In this document: positions 23,510-33,026 of the stretch, piece after piece
How the letters are laid out: every line of letters starts with the position of its first letter
Position numbering within the stretch: position 1 is the stretch's first letter
NCBI RefSeq assembly: GCF_900129095.1
Contig: NZ_FQVA01000001.1
Coordinates: 1,674,001-1,738,000 of the forward strand
Direction: 5' to 3'
Length of the DNA: 64,000 nt
Source of the DNA: Microbulbifer donghaiensis
Lineage (GTDB): Bacteria; Pseudomonadota; Gammaproteobacteria; Pseudomonadales; Cellvibrionaceae
The notes under the pieces: generated by a model
Database searches by the model: none
The model's input: the letters and a program-made list of their open reading frames with translations, nothing else
Told to the model about the DNA's origin: nothing
Made by a program: the position numbers and the translations under genes

Positions 23510-25783
23510 ATGAACAAATCCCCAATAGTTGCGTTTAATCCGCTGGACGCCGAAAAATACAGCAACCCAATTCCCGCGCGCGAGTTCATTATGAGCTTGC
23601 TCGAAAAGAACAGAAAAGTACTCGATCGGGAGCAGCTGGCGAAAGTCCTGCATCTCTCCTGCGACGATCAGAAAGAGGCATTGCGTCGCCGTTTACGCGC
23701 CATGGAGCGCGACGGCCAAATTCACTTCGATCACAGCAATGGCTACAGCCTGGTGAGACCCGAAGATCTGGTGAGCGGGCGCGTGATCGGCCATCCGGAT
23801 GGATTCGGCTTTCTGAACAGTGATGACTCCGACGAAGACCTGTTTTTATCCGACAACGAAATGCTGACCGTCTTTGATGGTGACCGCGTACAGGCCCGCA
23901 TCAGCGGAACTGATCGCCGCGGCCGCAAAATAGGCGCTATCGTCAATGTACTTGAACGCAACACCACTCATCTGGTGGGCCGCGTACAGTTCGAGGACGA
24001 TCACTATTTTCTCAAACCGGAGAATAACCGCATTGCCCATGAGATTGATCTCGATCGAGACCAGTTGATGGGCGCACGTCCCGGGCAGTATGTGTTCGTC
24101 GAGCTCACCGAGTTCCCCAACCGTCGCTACAATGCCTTCGGACGAGTGACCGAGCTGCTTGGTGATTCGATGGTACCCGGGATGGAGATCGATGTCGCAA
24201 TCCGCAGCCACGGCATTCCCCACAACTGGCCACAGGACACCATGCGCGCAGCGAAAAAGCTGGGCACTGAAGTACCCGAAGTGGACAAGCTGCACCGTGC
24301 CGACCTGAGGAAACTGCCGTTTGTAACCATCGACGGAGACGACGCCAAGGACTTTGACGACGCCGTGTACTGTGAAAAAGATCTGTCGGGTGGCTGGCGC
24401 CTGTTCGTCGCGATTGCGGATGTTTCCCATTACGTCGCGCCCGAAACTGCGCTCGATCTGGAAGCACAGAAACGCGCAACCTCCGTGTACTTTCCCGGCC
24501 GCGTCGTACCGATGCTGCCGGAATCACTGTCGAACGGCTTATGCTCGCTCAACCCAAAGGTAGACCGGCTGGTTATGGTCTGCGAGATGACCATCAGCAA
24601 GTCCGGTAAAATGACCGGTTACACCTTTTCGGAAGGCGTGATCCACTCTCATGCCCGGCTCACTTACAACCAGGTAAATGCGTTCATTACTGCACCTGAT
24701 TCGCGCCCGGGACGGCATACTGCTCGCCAGCTCGGAGGAACGGCGCCGCACATCCAGGCGCTGCACCAGTTGTATACGGTCTTGAAAACAGGCCGGAAAA
24801 ATCGCGGGGCAATGGATTTTGAAAAGCTGGAAGTGCAGTTCGAATTCACCGAAGACCGCAAGATCGAACGTATAGTCCCAGTCGTACGCAAGGACGCGCA
24901 CAAGATGATCGAGGAGTTCATGCTGAGTGCCAACGTGGCTACCGCAGATTTCCTCAAGCGACAGAAAATTCCAGCGCTGTATCGCGTGCATGAAGGTCCG
25001 CGAGATAAAAAGCTGACTACTCTGCGCGCCTTCCTTAATGCCAAGGGACTTAAACTGTCCGGTGGCAATAAGCCCTCGCCCGCACATTATGACCAGCTAC
25101 TGCGCAGTATTGGGCAGCGTGCCGATGCGCAGACCATCCGCACCATGATGCTGCGATCCCTGAGTCAGGCGGAGTACAGTCCGGATAATCGGGGCCATTT
25201 TGGCCTGGCTTACTCCGCGTATGCGCACTTTACCTCGCCCATTCGCCGCTATCCGGACCTGCTGGTACACAGAGCCATTCGGTCAGTGATCCGCCAGGAA
25301 AAACAGCGCAACCCTCTCCGTCGCGCGCTTAACTATGTCTTCGATGCAGGCGCCACACCGGTGCAGCGGTTCGATGGCGCAAAGACCCTCGCCCCGGGAA
25401 AAAGTTACCCCTACGACAAGGCGGCGATGCAGACCCTCGCGGTACATTGCTCTAACGCTTCACGCCGCGCGGACAAAGCGAGCTGGGATGTCGAAGCCTG
25501 GCTGAAATGCAAGTATATGCAGGACTTTATCGGCGACACCTTTCATGGGTTAGTGAGTAGCGTCACGCACTTTGGCCTGTTTATCGAAATCAGTGATACA
25601 CAGGTTGAAGGTCTGGTACACATATCTGCACTGAAAAATGACTACTACAACTTTGATGCGGCCGCGCAACGTCTTGTCGGCGAGCGGGGCAATACCAGCT
25701 TTGCCATCGGCGATGCGATCAAGATACGCGTTGTGGGCGTCGACATGGAGCGGCGTAAAATCGAGTTTACGCTGGCCCGTTAG
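23510..25783 (+). CDS. rnr: Ribonuclease R family exoribonuclease
   Basis: Processive 3'-5' exoribonuclease of the RNB family, 757 aa, ATG behind GAGG. Layout: N-terminal winged helix (to ~85), cold-shock domains, the catalytic RNB domain with metal-binding GDDAKDFDDAV near residue 280, and a C-terminal S1 domain ending at the last residue. The long Lys-rich tail of E. coli RNase R is absent. RNase R degrades nonstop mRNAs with tmRNA-SmpB, whose genes lie just upstream. Its position behind a csp gene suggests cold-related expression. It could be an acquired second copy rather than the housekeeping one. Confidence 0.93.
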   Translation: MNKSPIVAFNPLDAEKYSNPIPAREFIMSLLEKNRKVLDREQLAKVLHLSCDDQKEALRRRLRAMERDGQIHFDHSNGYSLVRPEDLVSGRVIGHPDGFGFLNSDDSDEDLFLSDNEMLTVFDGDRVQARISGTDRRGRKIGAIVNVLERNTTHLVGRVQFEDDHYFLKPENNRIAHEIDLDRDQLMGARPGQYVFVELTEFPNRRYNAFGRVTELLGDSMVPGMEIDVAIRSHGIPHNWPQDTMRAAKKLGTEVPEVDKLHRADLRKLPFVTIDGDDAKDFDDAVYCEKDLSGGWRLFVAIADVSHYVAPETALDLEAQKRATSVYFPGRVVPMLPESLSNGLCSLNPKVDRLVMVCEMTISKSGKMTGYTFSEGVIHSHARLTYNQVNAFITAPDSRPGRHTARQLGGTAPHIQALHQLYTVLKTGRKNRGAMDFEKLEVQFEFTEDRKIERIVPVVRKDAHKMIEEFMLSANVATADFLKRQKIPALYRVHEGPRDKKLTTLRAFLNAKGLKLSGGNKPSPAHYDQLLRSIGQRADAQTIRTMMLRSLSQAEYSPDNRGHFGLAYSAYAHFTSPIRRYPDLLVHRAIRSVIRQEKQRNPLRRALNYVFDAGATPVQRFDGAKTLAPGKSYPYDKAAMQTLAVHCSNASRRADKASWDVEAWLKCKYMQDFIGDTFHGLVSSVTHFGLFIEISDTQVEGLVHISALKNDYYNFDAAAQRLVGERGNTSFAIGDAIKIRVVGVDMERRKIEFTLAR

Positions 25784-25805
25784 AATTCGAGCAGTAACAT
25801 CACAA

Positions 25806-25976
25806 ACTCCCACCACTTCGTCAAATTAGAAAAGCCCGTTAGCGCAAGGTAACGGGCTTTTTTAATTGGCAGAATGGCGCGACTGGGACGAAATAGCGCC
25901 TTCACTCAGCGCGCCGCGCACTAAGACAGCCGAAGGCTGCCCCACAGGGGGAGGAGTGCAGCGACGAATTACTCCC
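25806..25976 (+). repeat. Copy B of the ssrA-end direct repeat
   Basis: Opens with ACTCCCACCACTTCGTCAAATTAG, a mutated version of the ssrA 3' end. A near-identical terminator hairpin follows (arms 25823-25841 and 25850-25867, with six T). It closes with GCAGCGACGAATTACTCCCG. It lies immediately after rnr, where it also provides the rnr terminator. Interpreted as a decayed right-hand attachment site. Confidence 0.65.
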
Positions 25977-26249
25977 GAGAACAGGTATTTTTAGAAGCTA
26001 GCATCTGCCTAGGAAACTAGGGGCTTGCCAACTCAAAGTTAAAACAAAACTAATCGACACCACCTTCTTCGCTAGAAATATTTAAAAGTCTTCATTTTTC
26101 AGCGAATCTGGTCTACCACAGTAGCAGCCGGTTCAGGCTCGAATTCCACATTTATTTTGCCATGTCGACCCCGAGCTTTATCTCAACTGGGTTGCTGAAT
26201 TGCACTGTGAATGACTGCCCTTTTTCCGACGGACCGAAAAATTTGCCTT
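25977..26249. other. AT-rich spacer, no gene recognised
   Basis: Base composition drops well below the flanks. The end of the decayed glycosyltransferase may reach about 26190 in a shifted frame. Nothing else is recognisable. Confidence 0.4.
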
Positions 26250-27075
26250 AATCTTCTCCAGCTGCGCAGCCAAATGGTGTTGCGCCAGCCCCGTCAGGGC
26301 GTCGTAAAGTGAATGATGAACGGATCATCGCGTACCAACCTGAAAAGCGATTCACCATAGGGGCTCCCCCTCCAGGTTGGATAGGTGTGCAGTACATGCA
26401 TCTGATTCCATCGCGGATCCAGGTCTCCCTACGTGTCAGCCAACACCACATTGAGGGCATTCTGATCAGGGAAGAGTACGTGTCGGCATGCTGTTCTATA
26501 TAGTGAATAGATTTTTCCGAGATACTTGCTGAACGCCACTTTTCCAGGTCGATAATCAAAACATCCGCATTGCTATACTTGCTGCTGGGGGCAATCCCCA
26601 GGCGCAGGCGGTCGATATGACGAACCATGCCCATGGTTCTCTGGCACAGATTGGGCACCGCCAATGTCGACTTCCCGTCTTGATCAGCATCCCAAAGCCT
26701 TGCCCCCCTAATAATCAAATCTGCATCCAAATAAATGATTTTCTTTAAATAACTTGGGATAAGCGTCGGAAGTAACAGCCGATAATAAATAGATATCGGG
26801 TATTTCTCTGTAGACGGCAGGTCATGGATAGTGCCCTCAGAGACTTTTATCCAAGGCATATCCACTTTTTCCCTTTCAGAGAAAGCAGACTGTTCAACCT
26901 TGCTTTATTTGGCCACACTCACACCCACATCAACCACAAAAATGAAGACATCGCGCCCGACGCCCAAACTGAAAAGTAACGACTTTATCGTCACTGCCAT
27001 CGGCATGGCATAGTTATAATCCACCGTAAATGCGACTACGATTGGATCACTTTTTAAAATTCCCTCGAAATTCAT
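26250..27075 (-). pseudogene. Decayed GT8-family glycosyltransferase
   Basis: The reading starts at ATG 27075 (IVVAFTVDYNYAMPMAVTIK) and is stopped by TAA at codon 57. The same frame then continues through IYLDADLIIRG (the DxD metal site) and ADVLIIDLEKWR. A one-base deletion near 26470 moves the frame, in which PDQNALNVVLADT is broken by TAG at 26431 (a Trp is expected), then GDLDPRWNQMHVLHTYP and FIIHFTTP. Family order and spacing are preserved, so this is a GT8 (lipopolysaccharide galactosyl/glucosyltransferase-like) gene with two stops and at least one frameshift. AT-rich composition unlike the neighbours suggests horizontal origin. Confidence 0.85.
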
Positions 27076-27437
27076 AGCAACCCCACTAAAGCAACCTTCA
27101 CCTGCCTGCCGAATGCGTCCAAATGACAGGAACTTACCAGAAAGAAGATAGAATTTATTTGTTTAAATTTTCTTAACGAAATCGTGACCCGGCCAAAATC
27201 ATCCAACTTAAAGTCGAAGATTTAGCGCATCAAAATTTCAATTTTCTTCGAATATTTATTTTCTGACATATCTCGCGCCAGAATATTGATTTGACACTTA
27301 GCAACGAAAGCAAATGTAGCGCTTACTGCTATTTTTTATTGTTACTTTACGAGTGCTTCCTCACGACTTTGGATCACTTATAAAAGCAATAAATGGACAC
27401 CCGCTGTTACCACAAAAGAATTAGTTGGAGTTACCCG
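27076..27437. other. AT-rich intergenic region before ompW
   Basis: No gene is visible in this ~360-bp low-GC stretch, which contains poly-T/A tracts (e.g. around 27150-27350). It probably holds the ompW promoter, but I cannot single out convincing -35/-10 elements. Confidence 0.4.
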
Positions 27438-28181
27438 ATGAAGTTACTGCCACTTGTCATGGCACTGGCAATATCTGCCCCCCAAAACGCAAATGCGCAA
27501 CAAGACTGGCGGAACGTGGATTGGGGAGATTTTATTATTCGGGTCGGCGGCAGCTATATCCACCCGGACGACGAATCCACTTCGCTCAAGTTCCGCGTCC
27601 TGCAGCACTGGGATCTCTACAACACAACCTGGAAGATTGACACCGCGAAAGCCTGGCAGATTGCCGGGGTTTGGCGGCCGGCAGAATACTGGGGCGTCGA
27701 ACTGATGCACATCGACGGCGCCGACTACGATGTCGACCTGGACTATTTCACCGGGACTCCCGGCAGGGAGACGATAGGGCTAGGTAATTTCAAGGCCTCC
27801 TCCACCCTGGCCTTCGTCAACTGGTATATGCTCGACGCCAACTGTCTCGGGCGCCCCTATATTGGCGCTGGAATCAATTACACCGACTTTTACGACGTAG
27901 ACCTCAACCGAGAGTTCAATGATTTTCTCGTCGATTCCGGCCTGGCTACCGGCCGGGCGGAATTCAACCTTGGCCACTCCTGGGACTGGGCCGTGCAGGC
28001 GGGTATCGACTTCCGTTTTAGCGCGGATTCCCCGCTACAGCTCAATGCATCGGTGCTCTATTTCCTGTCGGATACGGACGCCAGAGTTACCTTTCCAACG
28101 GAACTGGGGCATAACCGCCTGTATGCGCAGTTCGACTACGACCCCTGGATCGTCAACCTCGGTGTGGGTTTCAAATTCTGA
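27438..28181 (+). CDS. OmpW family outer membrane protein
   Basis: A 247-residue protein with a signal peptide (cleavage after NANA) and an eight-stranded barrel pattern. The start DFIIRVGGSYIHPDD is typical of OmpW, and GRPYIGAGINYTDFYD, RLYAQFDYDPWIVNLGVGFKF (read as separate strands) close the barrel with a terminal Phe. OmpW proteins form narrow hydrophobic channels. I start at the ATG at 27438, behind TTGGAG and at the signal peptide; an upstream in-frame ATG (27393) lacks both. Confidence 0.88.
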   Translation: MKLLPLVMALAISAPQNANAQQDWRNVDWGDFIIRVGGSYIHPDDESTSLKFRVLQHWDLYNTTWKIDTAKAWQIAGVWRPAEYWGVELMHIDGADYDVDLDYFTGTPGRETIGLGNFKASSTLAFVNWYMLDANCLGRPYIGAGINYTDFYDVDLNREFNDFLVDSGLATGRAEFNLGHSWDWAVQAGIDFRFSADSPLQLNASVLYFLSDTDARVTFPTELGHNRLYAQFDYDPWIVNLGVGFKF

Positions 28182-28300
28182 TTGTTACTGGCGTGAAGCA
28201 ATATGCGACGGCGCGGTGTGTCAGCCGGACTGCACGGCTGAATACGCACTTTTGATTCGGCGCAAAATTACAATGGCCATGGATTAGAACAGGAATAAAC

Positions 28301-30748
28301 GTGGGCAAAAATATTCGCACCAACAATTTGAGCAACATAAAGGCGTTAAATTCACGAGTCCCGCGCCTGCTCGCCCATTGTGCAACTGCCGCTCTGTTCA
28401 CCTTCACCGGCCCGGTACTCGCGGACTGCACCCCGGGCAATATTGGCACCGAAGGGCCGGACCAGATTAGCTGCGATGAAAACAACGATGCCGGCGGCGC
28501 CGATGTGGATGCGCTTGGCGGGGACGACACCATAGATGTTAACGGTGGAACTGTCGGCAGCGTGTTTGGCGGCAGTGGTGCAGACACCATCAATATTGGT
28601 GGCGGCGGTGATGACAGCTCGGTTGATATCGACGATGCCGAAGAATTCGATCCCGGCAGTCTTATCGGCGTCACCGTGACGATCGAAAATGTCATCGATG
28701 CCGGCAGCGGTGACGATACCATCACCTTGAACAATCGCCTGGCAGACGTCGGCAACTTCTCAACCGGGGGAGGCATCGACGGCGGCAGTGGCGATGACAC
28801 CATTCAGCTACTCGACGGCCTGGCATTCCATGTCTGGGGCGGCGATGGAAACGACACTATCACCCTCGACGGCGGCTTCGTATTCAATTACATCGACGGC
28901 GGAGACGGCGACGACAGTATCTATTGGGACGAAGGCCTAACCGATGAAGTGCGTGGCGGCAACGGCTCCGACAGTCTCACTATTGATGCCTTTGCCTTCG
29001 AGGGAGAGGCGATTCTGGATGGCGGCGATGATACAAGCCCGGTTGACGGCTACATCGATACGCTGACATTTGTTCTCGACTATGCAATGGATGGCCGCCT
29101 GCTGCGCAACTGGGAGCGAATCGTCATCTGGGGTAGCTCCAAGATGGTGTTTTCCGGCGCACTGAATGTCGGTGGCGGCCTCGATGGCGACGGCAACGAT
29201 CTGGGACTCGACATACTCTTCGGTGGCCTGGTGCAATTTACACCGAGGCACTTCGTGGTCACCGGCAATATCGCCAATGCTGGCACACTCGACCTCGGCA
29301 ACGAGCGCTACGACAGCCTGACCGTGGCCAGGGACGCGGCGGGCAATTTCGGCGACTACATCGGACACCGCGGCAGGCTGTGGCTGGACGCCCGGCTGAA
29401 TAGCGACGACTCCCCTGCCGACCTGTTCAGCATCGCCGGCGCCGCCTCCGGCCGCACGTTTATCCGCGTCGCAAACAGGGGCGGTACCGGAGCGCGGACC
29501 AGCGGCGACGGTATCAAGCTGGTGGAAGTTGGTGGCAATTCCCCCGACGGTGCTTTCGAACTGGACGGTGATTATGTCGCCAAGGATGCACAACCCGCAG
29601 TGGTCGCCGGCGCCTACGCCTATACCCTGCACCACAATGGCAGAGCCGATCCTGCCGATGGCGACTGGTACCTCCGCTCGGTAGTCAGCAATGCGGAATG
29701 GCTCGGCGCGGGCGAAATGCCACGCTGGCAACCGGGCGCCGTGATGTATGAGACGTATCCACAGCTACTCAGGTCGCTGAACATCCCCCCGTCGCTGCGC
29801 AGCCGCGTCGGCAACCGCTTCTGGATGGGCAGCAGCTACAGGGATGCAGAGAGGTACGATTACGCCACCGCTGAAGAGCGCATCATCGATGGCGGTGGCC
29901 CCTGGATGCGCAGCAGTGTGCGCCGCCTCAAGTTCGATCCACAGCAGTCCACTACCAGAGCATCCTGGGACCAGGACTATTTTCAGTTGCAGCTGGGTGT
30001 CGATACTGCGCTGAACTTCACCGTCCGGGGAACGCAGCCGGTAGCCGGCGTTGCGCTGCTTTACGGTGATTCGGAAAACGATCTCGAATCCTTTTTCGGC
30101 AACGGCAATATTGACGTGAAAGGCTATGGCGTCAGCGGCTTTATGACATGGTACGGCAATGGCGGCGAATACCTGGATGCCCAATTGCTGCTGAACTGGT
30201 TCGAATCCGATATCACAGCATTCGATCTGCGCGACCTGGCCAAAGGCGCGGATGCATTCGGCTACGCCTTTTCCCTCGAAGCCGGGCGCAGCTTCCGGTT
30301 GCACAACCTGTATTCCGTCACACCCCAGGCCCAGCTGATCTATTCGTCGGAAGAGGCGGACAACATTCACGATGTCTATGACGTGAGTGTCACCGACATT
30401 AACAATCATGGGTTTCTCGCCCGATTCGGGGCGACACTGGAAAAGCGGGTCAGCCGCCGCAAGTCCAGTCGCAAAATGTACGGCAGCCTCCCCCTGGAGC
30501 GTTTCAGCTTCTATGCCACCCCCAGCGTTATCTACAACATCGACCAGGAGACTGACGTCACCGTCTCCGGCACACGGCTGTATCAGGACAGGGACGATTG
30601 GCTGGGCGAACTCAGTATCGGCGCCACCTATGACGAGTGCGGTGACTACTGTTCCATCTATGGGGAAATCTACTACGCCACCAGCCTGGAAAATTTTGGC
30701 GATAGCGACGGTGGCGGCCTGGTGCTCGGCTTCCGCTATAAGTGGTAG
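28301..30748 (+). CDS. Autotransporter with RTX-like repeats in the passenger
   Basis: An 815-residue protein starting at GTG behind AGGA. A long signal peptide ends at VLA|DC (residue 41). Residues 70-240 contain about seven Gly/Asp nonapeptide-like units such as GGSGADTI, AGSGDDTI, GGSGDDTI, GGDGNDTI, GGDGDDSI and GGNGSDSL, the calcium-binding pattern of RTX proteins. A beta-helical middle follows. The last ~290 residues look like a type V autotransporter barrel ending in a C-terminal aromatic residue (GFRYKW). RTX repeats normally belong to type I-secreted proteins, so their use here is notable. The target or ligand is unknown; surface adhesion is likely. Located 119 bp after ompW. Confidence 0.85.
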   Translation: MGKNIRTNNLSNIKALNSRVPRLLAHCATAALFTFTGPVLADCTPGNIGTEGPDQISCDENNDAGGADVDALGGDDTIDVNGGTVGSVFGGSGADTINIGGGGDDSSVDIDDAEEFDPGSLIGVTVTIENVIDAGSGDDTITLNNRLADVGNFSTGGGIDGGSGDDTIQLLDGLAFHVWGGDGNDTITLDGGFVFNYIDGGDGDDSIYWDEGLTDEVRGGNGSDSLTIDAFAFEGEAILDGGDDTSPVDGYIDTLTFVLDYAMDGRLLRNWERIVIWGSSKMVFSGALNVGGGLDGDGNDLGLDILFGGLVQFTPRHFVVTGNIANAGTLDLGNERYDSLTVARDAAGNFGDYIGHRGRLWLDARLNSDDSPADLFSIAGAASGRTFIRVANRGGTGARTSGDGIKLVEVGGNSPDGAFELDGDYVAKDAQPAVVAGAYAYTLHHNGRADPADGDWYLRSVVSNAEWLGAGEMPRWQPGAVMYETYPQLLRSLNIPPSLRSRVGNRFWMGSSYRDAERYDYATAEERIIDGGGPWMRSSVRRLKFDPQQSTTRASWDQDYFQLQLGVDTALNFTVRGTQPVAGVALLYGDSENDLESFFGNGNIDVKGYGVSGFMTWYGNGGEYLDAQLLLNWFESDITAFDLRDLAKGADAFGYAFSLEAGRSFRLHNLYSVTPQAQLIYSSEEADNIHDVYDVSVTDINNHGFLARFGATLEKRVSRRKSSRKMYGSLPLERFSFYATPSVIYNIDQETDVTVSGTRLYQDRDDWLGELSIGATYDECGDYCSIYGEIYYATSLENFGDSDGGGLVLGFRYKW

Positions 30749-30860
30749 CCCGCATCGCCTACCCGGCAGCGCCCGTGTTCCCGGCTAGACTGAAACCAAG
30801 GCGCTGTGACCCCTTCGGTCGCACACACCTTTTATCAGTCTTAAAACCGAGGACTTCTGC

Positions 30861-31322
30861 ATGAACCGCGAGCGCAAAATGATTCTGACCGGGGCGTCAC
30901 TGGCCCTGGCGGCGGCCAGCCTGATCACCAGCGGCGCCAGCCTGGCCAACCAGAAACAGGCGTCCAGTGGCGACACCACCGATCTCGTGCACTGCTACGG
31001 CGTCAATGTCTGCAAAGGCCACAACGACTGCAAAACCGCCAACAACGACTGCGGCGGCAAATCTTCCTGCAAGGGCAGCAGCTTTGTTGCCATGCCTTCG
31101 AAAGCCTGTGCCGATGTCGGCGGCAAGGTAAGCGATGACTGGAAAGGTTCGGTCAAGACCGCGGACCTGGCCCACTGTTATGGGGTCAATGTCTGTAAAG
31201 GACACAACGATTGCAATACCGCCAAGCACGACTGCGCCGGCAAGGCCTCGTGTAAAGGCAGCGGCTGGGTTGCCATGCCCGCCAAGGCCTGTACGGACAT
31301 TGGCGGCAAGGTAAAAAGCTGA
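30861..31322 (+). CDS. Bufferin-like RiPP precursor with two six-Cys units
   Basis: A 153-residue exported peptide: signal peptide to about residue 29 (ASLA|NQ), then two units at 41-90 and 102-151, repeating with a 61-residue period and identical at 39 of 50 positions by eye. Each has [14 protein letters not shown] and CKG, with Cys at 45, 51, 57, 64, 70, 83 and again at 106, 112, 118, 125, 131, 144. Bufferin precursors (BufA1/BufA2 types) are copper-binding periplasmic RiPPs whose Cys are oxidatively modified by the MNIO enzyme encoded next door. The doubled unit is unusual. ATG after GAGG. The metal and modification are inferred from the family. Confidence 0.82.
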   Translation: MNRERKMILTGASLALAAASLITSGASLANQKQASSGDTTDLVHCYGVNVCKGHNDCKTANNDCGGKSSCKGSSFVAMPSKACADVGGKVSDDWKGSVKTADLAHCYGVNVCKGHNDCNTAKHDCAGKASCKGSGWVAMPAKACTDIGGKVKS

Positions 31323-31350
31323 GTCGCCCTTTTCGTTCGACGCTACCACC

Positions 31351-32229
31351 ATGCCAGCTAACTCCCCGGCGACCGCCAGCACATCTGCACCGCTGCCTTT
31401 TCTCGGCTTCGGCCTCGGGCTGCGCACGCAGCATTTTCAGCAGGTACTGACGCAATCGCCGGCGGTGGACTGGTTCGAGGTGGTGTCGGAAAACTTTATG
31501 GTCGCCGGTGGCAAACCGAGATATTTTCTGCGGGCCATCGGCGAGCGCTACCCGCTGGTGATGCACGGCGTTTCCATGTCGATCGGCAGCGCCGACCCAC
31601 TGAACTTCGACTACCTGGCGCAGCTGAAACAGCTCGCGGCGGAGGTGCAACCGGCCTGGATTTCGGATCATCTCTGCTGGACCGGCGTCGACGGGCGCAA
31701 CAGCCACGATCTACTGCCGCTGCCCTACGATGAGGAAGTGGTGGAACACGTTGTGGAACGGGTATGCCGCGTGCAGGACTATCTCGGCCGGCAGCTGCTG
31801 CTGGAAAACGTATCCAGTTACCTCACCTTCTCCGAGCAGTCGATGTCGGAATGGGAGTTTTTTGCCGAGGTCTGCGCCCGCGCTGACTGCCTGATGCTGC
31901 TGGATATCAACAATGTTTACGTCAGCGCCCGCAACCACGGCTTCGAACCGCGGGAATATATCGATTATCTGGATCCGGCACGGGTGCAACAGTTTCACCT
32001 CGCCGGCCACTCGGACTACGGCGACTATGTCATCGACACCCACGACCACGATGTACCCGACCCTGTGTGGGCGCTCTACCGACACGCACTCCGCCGCTTC
32101 GGCGCGGTAAGCACGCTGATCGAACGGGATGACCATATTCCCGAGCTGCCGCAGATGATCGAGGAGCTGGACAGCGCGCGACAGGTCTTTGCGGAGGAAT
32201 GCGCCGCGGGGGCGGCCTGCGTGTCGTGA
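31351..32229 (+). CDS. MNIO-family (DUF692) multinuclear iron oxidase, BufB-like
   Basis: A 292-residue TIM-barrel protein of the DUF692 family, which modifies cysteines of RiPP precursors into oxazolone/thioamide or thiooxazole groups. The metal-site pattern is complete: VMHGVS, WISDHLCW, LLLENVSSY, LDINNVYV, FHLAGHSD, DTHDHDV and TLIERDDHIP. ATG start. It lies 28 bp after the precursor gene, and its stop overlaps the start of the partner gene (GTGA), so all three are one operon. Confidence 0.93.
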   Translation: MPANSPATASTSAPLPFLGFGLGLRTQHFQQVLTQSPAVDWFEVVSENFMVAGGKPRYFLRAIGERYPLVMHGVSMSIGSADPLNFDYLAQLKQLAAEVQPAWISDHLCWTGVDGRNSHDLLPLPYDEEVVEHVVERVCRVQDYLGRQLLLENVSSYLTFSEQSMSEWEFFAEVCARADCLMLLDINNVYVSARNHGFEPREYIDYLDPARVQQFHLAGHSDYGDYVIDTHDHDVPDPVWALYRHALRRFGAVSTLIERDDHIPELPQMIEELDSARQVFAEECAAGAACVS

Positions 32230-33011
32230 GTGGGCTGCTGCACGCGCGTCAACGCCAGTTGATGGCCTTCCTGCTGCAGGGAGACACAGCCATCAACGAT
32301 CACATCTGCGAACAGGGCACCGCGGCCAAGTCGGTCCGCCTCGGTATCTACGCCAACGCCTACCGCAAGCGCCTGCAGGAAACCCTCGAATCCGATCACC
32401 CGGTACTGGGCAGCTACCTGGGCGATGCCCTGTTCGAGGAAATGACGCTCGGCTATATCGATAACTGCCCGTCACATCGTCCGTCGCTGCGCGACTTCGG
32501 CGAGCAATTACCCGACTACCTCCGCAGCGCCGAGCCCTTCAGTCGGCACCCGCTGATCGCCGAGCTGGCTTCGTTCGAGCGCCTGCTGATGACGGTCTTC
32601 GATGCGGCGGACGCACAGCATTTAGCGCTGGAGGAGCTGCAGGGTGCACCAGCGGCGCTGTGGCCGCGCATGCGCCTGCGCTTTCACCCCAGCATCCGGT
32701 TGTTACGCTGCGACTGGAACTGTGTGCAGGTGTGGCAGGCACTCCGTGCGGAACAGGTTCCTCCGCCGCCCACCGAGGGGCATTTCCACTGGTTGCTGTG
32801 GCGCAATCGCGAGCGGCTGACCGAATTCACATCTCTCGCCGGCGCCGAACTGGTGGCGGTAAGCACCGCGCTCGACGGCGCGGATTTCAGTGAACTTTGT
32901 GAAGCACTGCTGGCCATAGTGCCGGCGGAGCAGGCGGCCGGCACTCTGGTGCAACTGCTGCAGACCTGGATTCAGCGCGGCTGGCTGAGCGGGATCGGCG
33001 ACAGCGGTTAA
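32226..33011 (+). CDS. DUF2063 partner protein, BufC-like
   Basis: A 261-residue protein of the putative DNA-binding-domain family that regularly accompanies DUF692 enzymes and is thought to recognise the precursor. I take the GTG at 32226, overlapping the previous stop as GTGA; a longer frame would extend into the MNIO gene. Visible family features: AKSVRLGIYANAYRKRLQET near the N-terminus, LASFERLL, and FHPSIRLLRCDWN. Its role as a substrate-binding partner is from the family literature. Confidence 0.85.
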   Translation: MSGLLHARQRQLMAFLLQGDTAINDHICEQGTAAKSVRLGIYANAYRKRLQETLESDHPVLGSYLGDALFEEMTLGYIDNCPSHRPSLRDFGEQLPDYLRSAEPFSRHPLIAELASFERLLMTVFDAADAQHLALEELQGAPAALWPRMRLRFHPSIRLLRCDWNCVQVWQALRAEQVPPPPTEGHFHWLLWRNRERLTEFTSLAGAELVAVSTALDGADFSELCEALLAIVPAEQAAGTLVQLLQTWIQRGWLSGIGDSG

Positions 33012-33026
33012 TTCGGCACTGAGTCG

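Noticed and set aside
22618..27437. An integrase gene that would prove an integrated element at ssrA
   Set aside because: No integrase-type motif or suitable open frame was found in this segment, so the insertion idea rests only on the repeats and composition.
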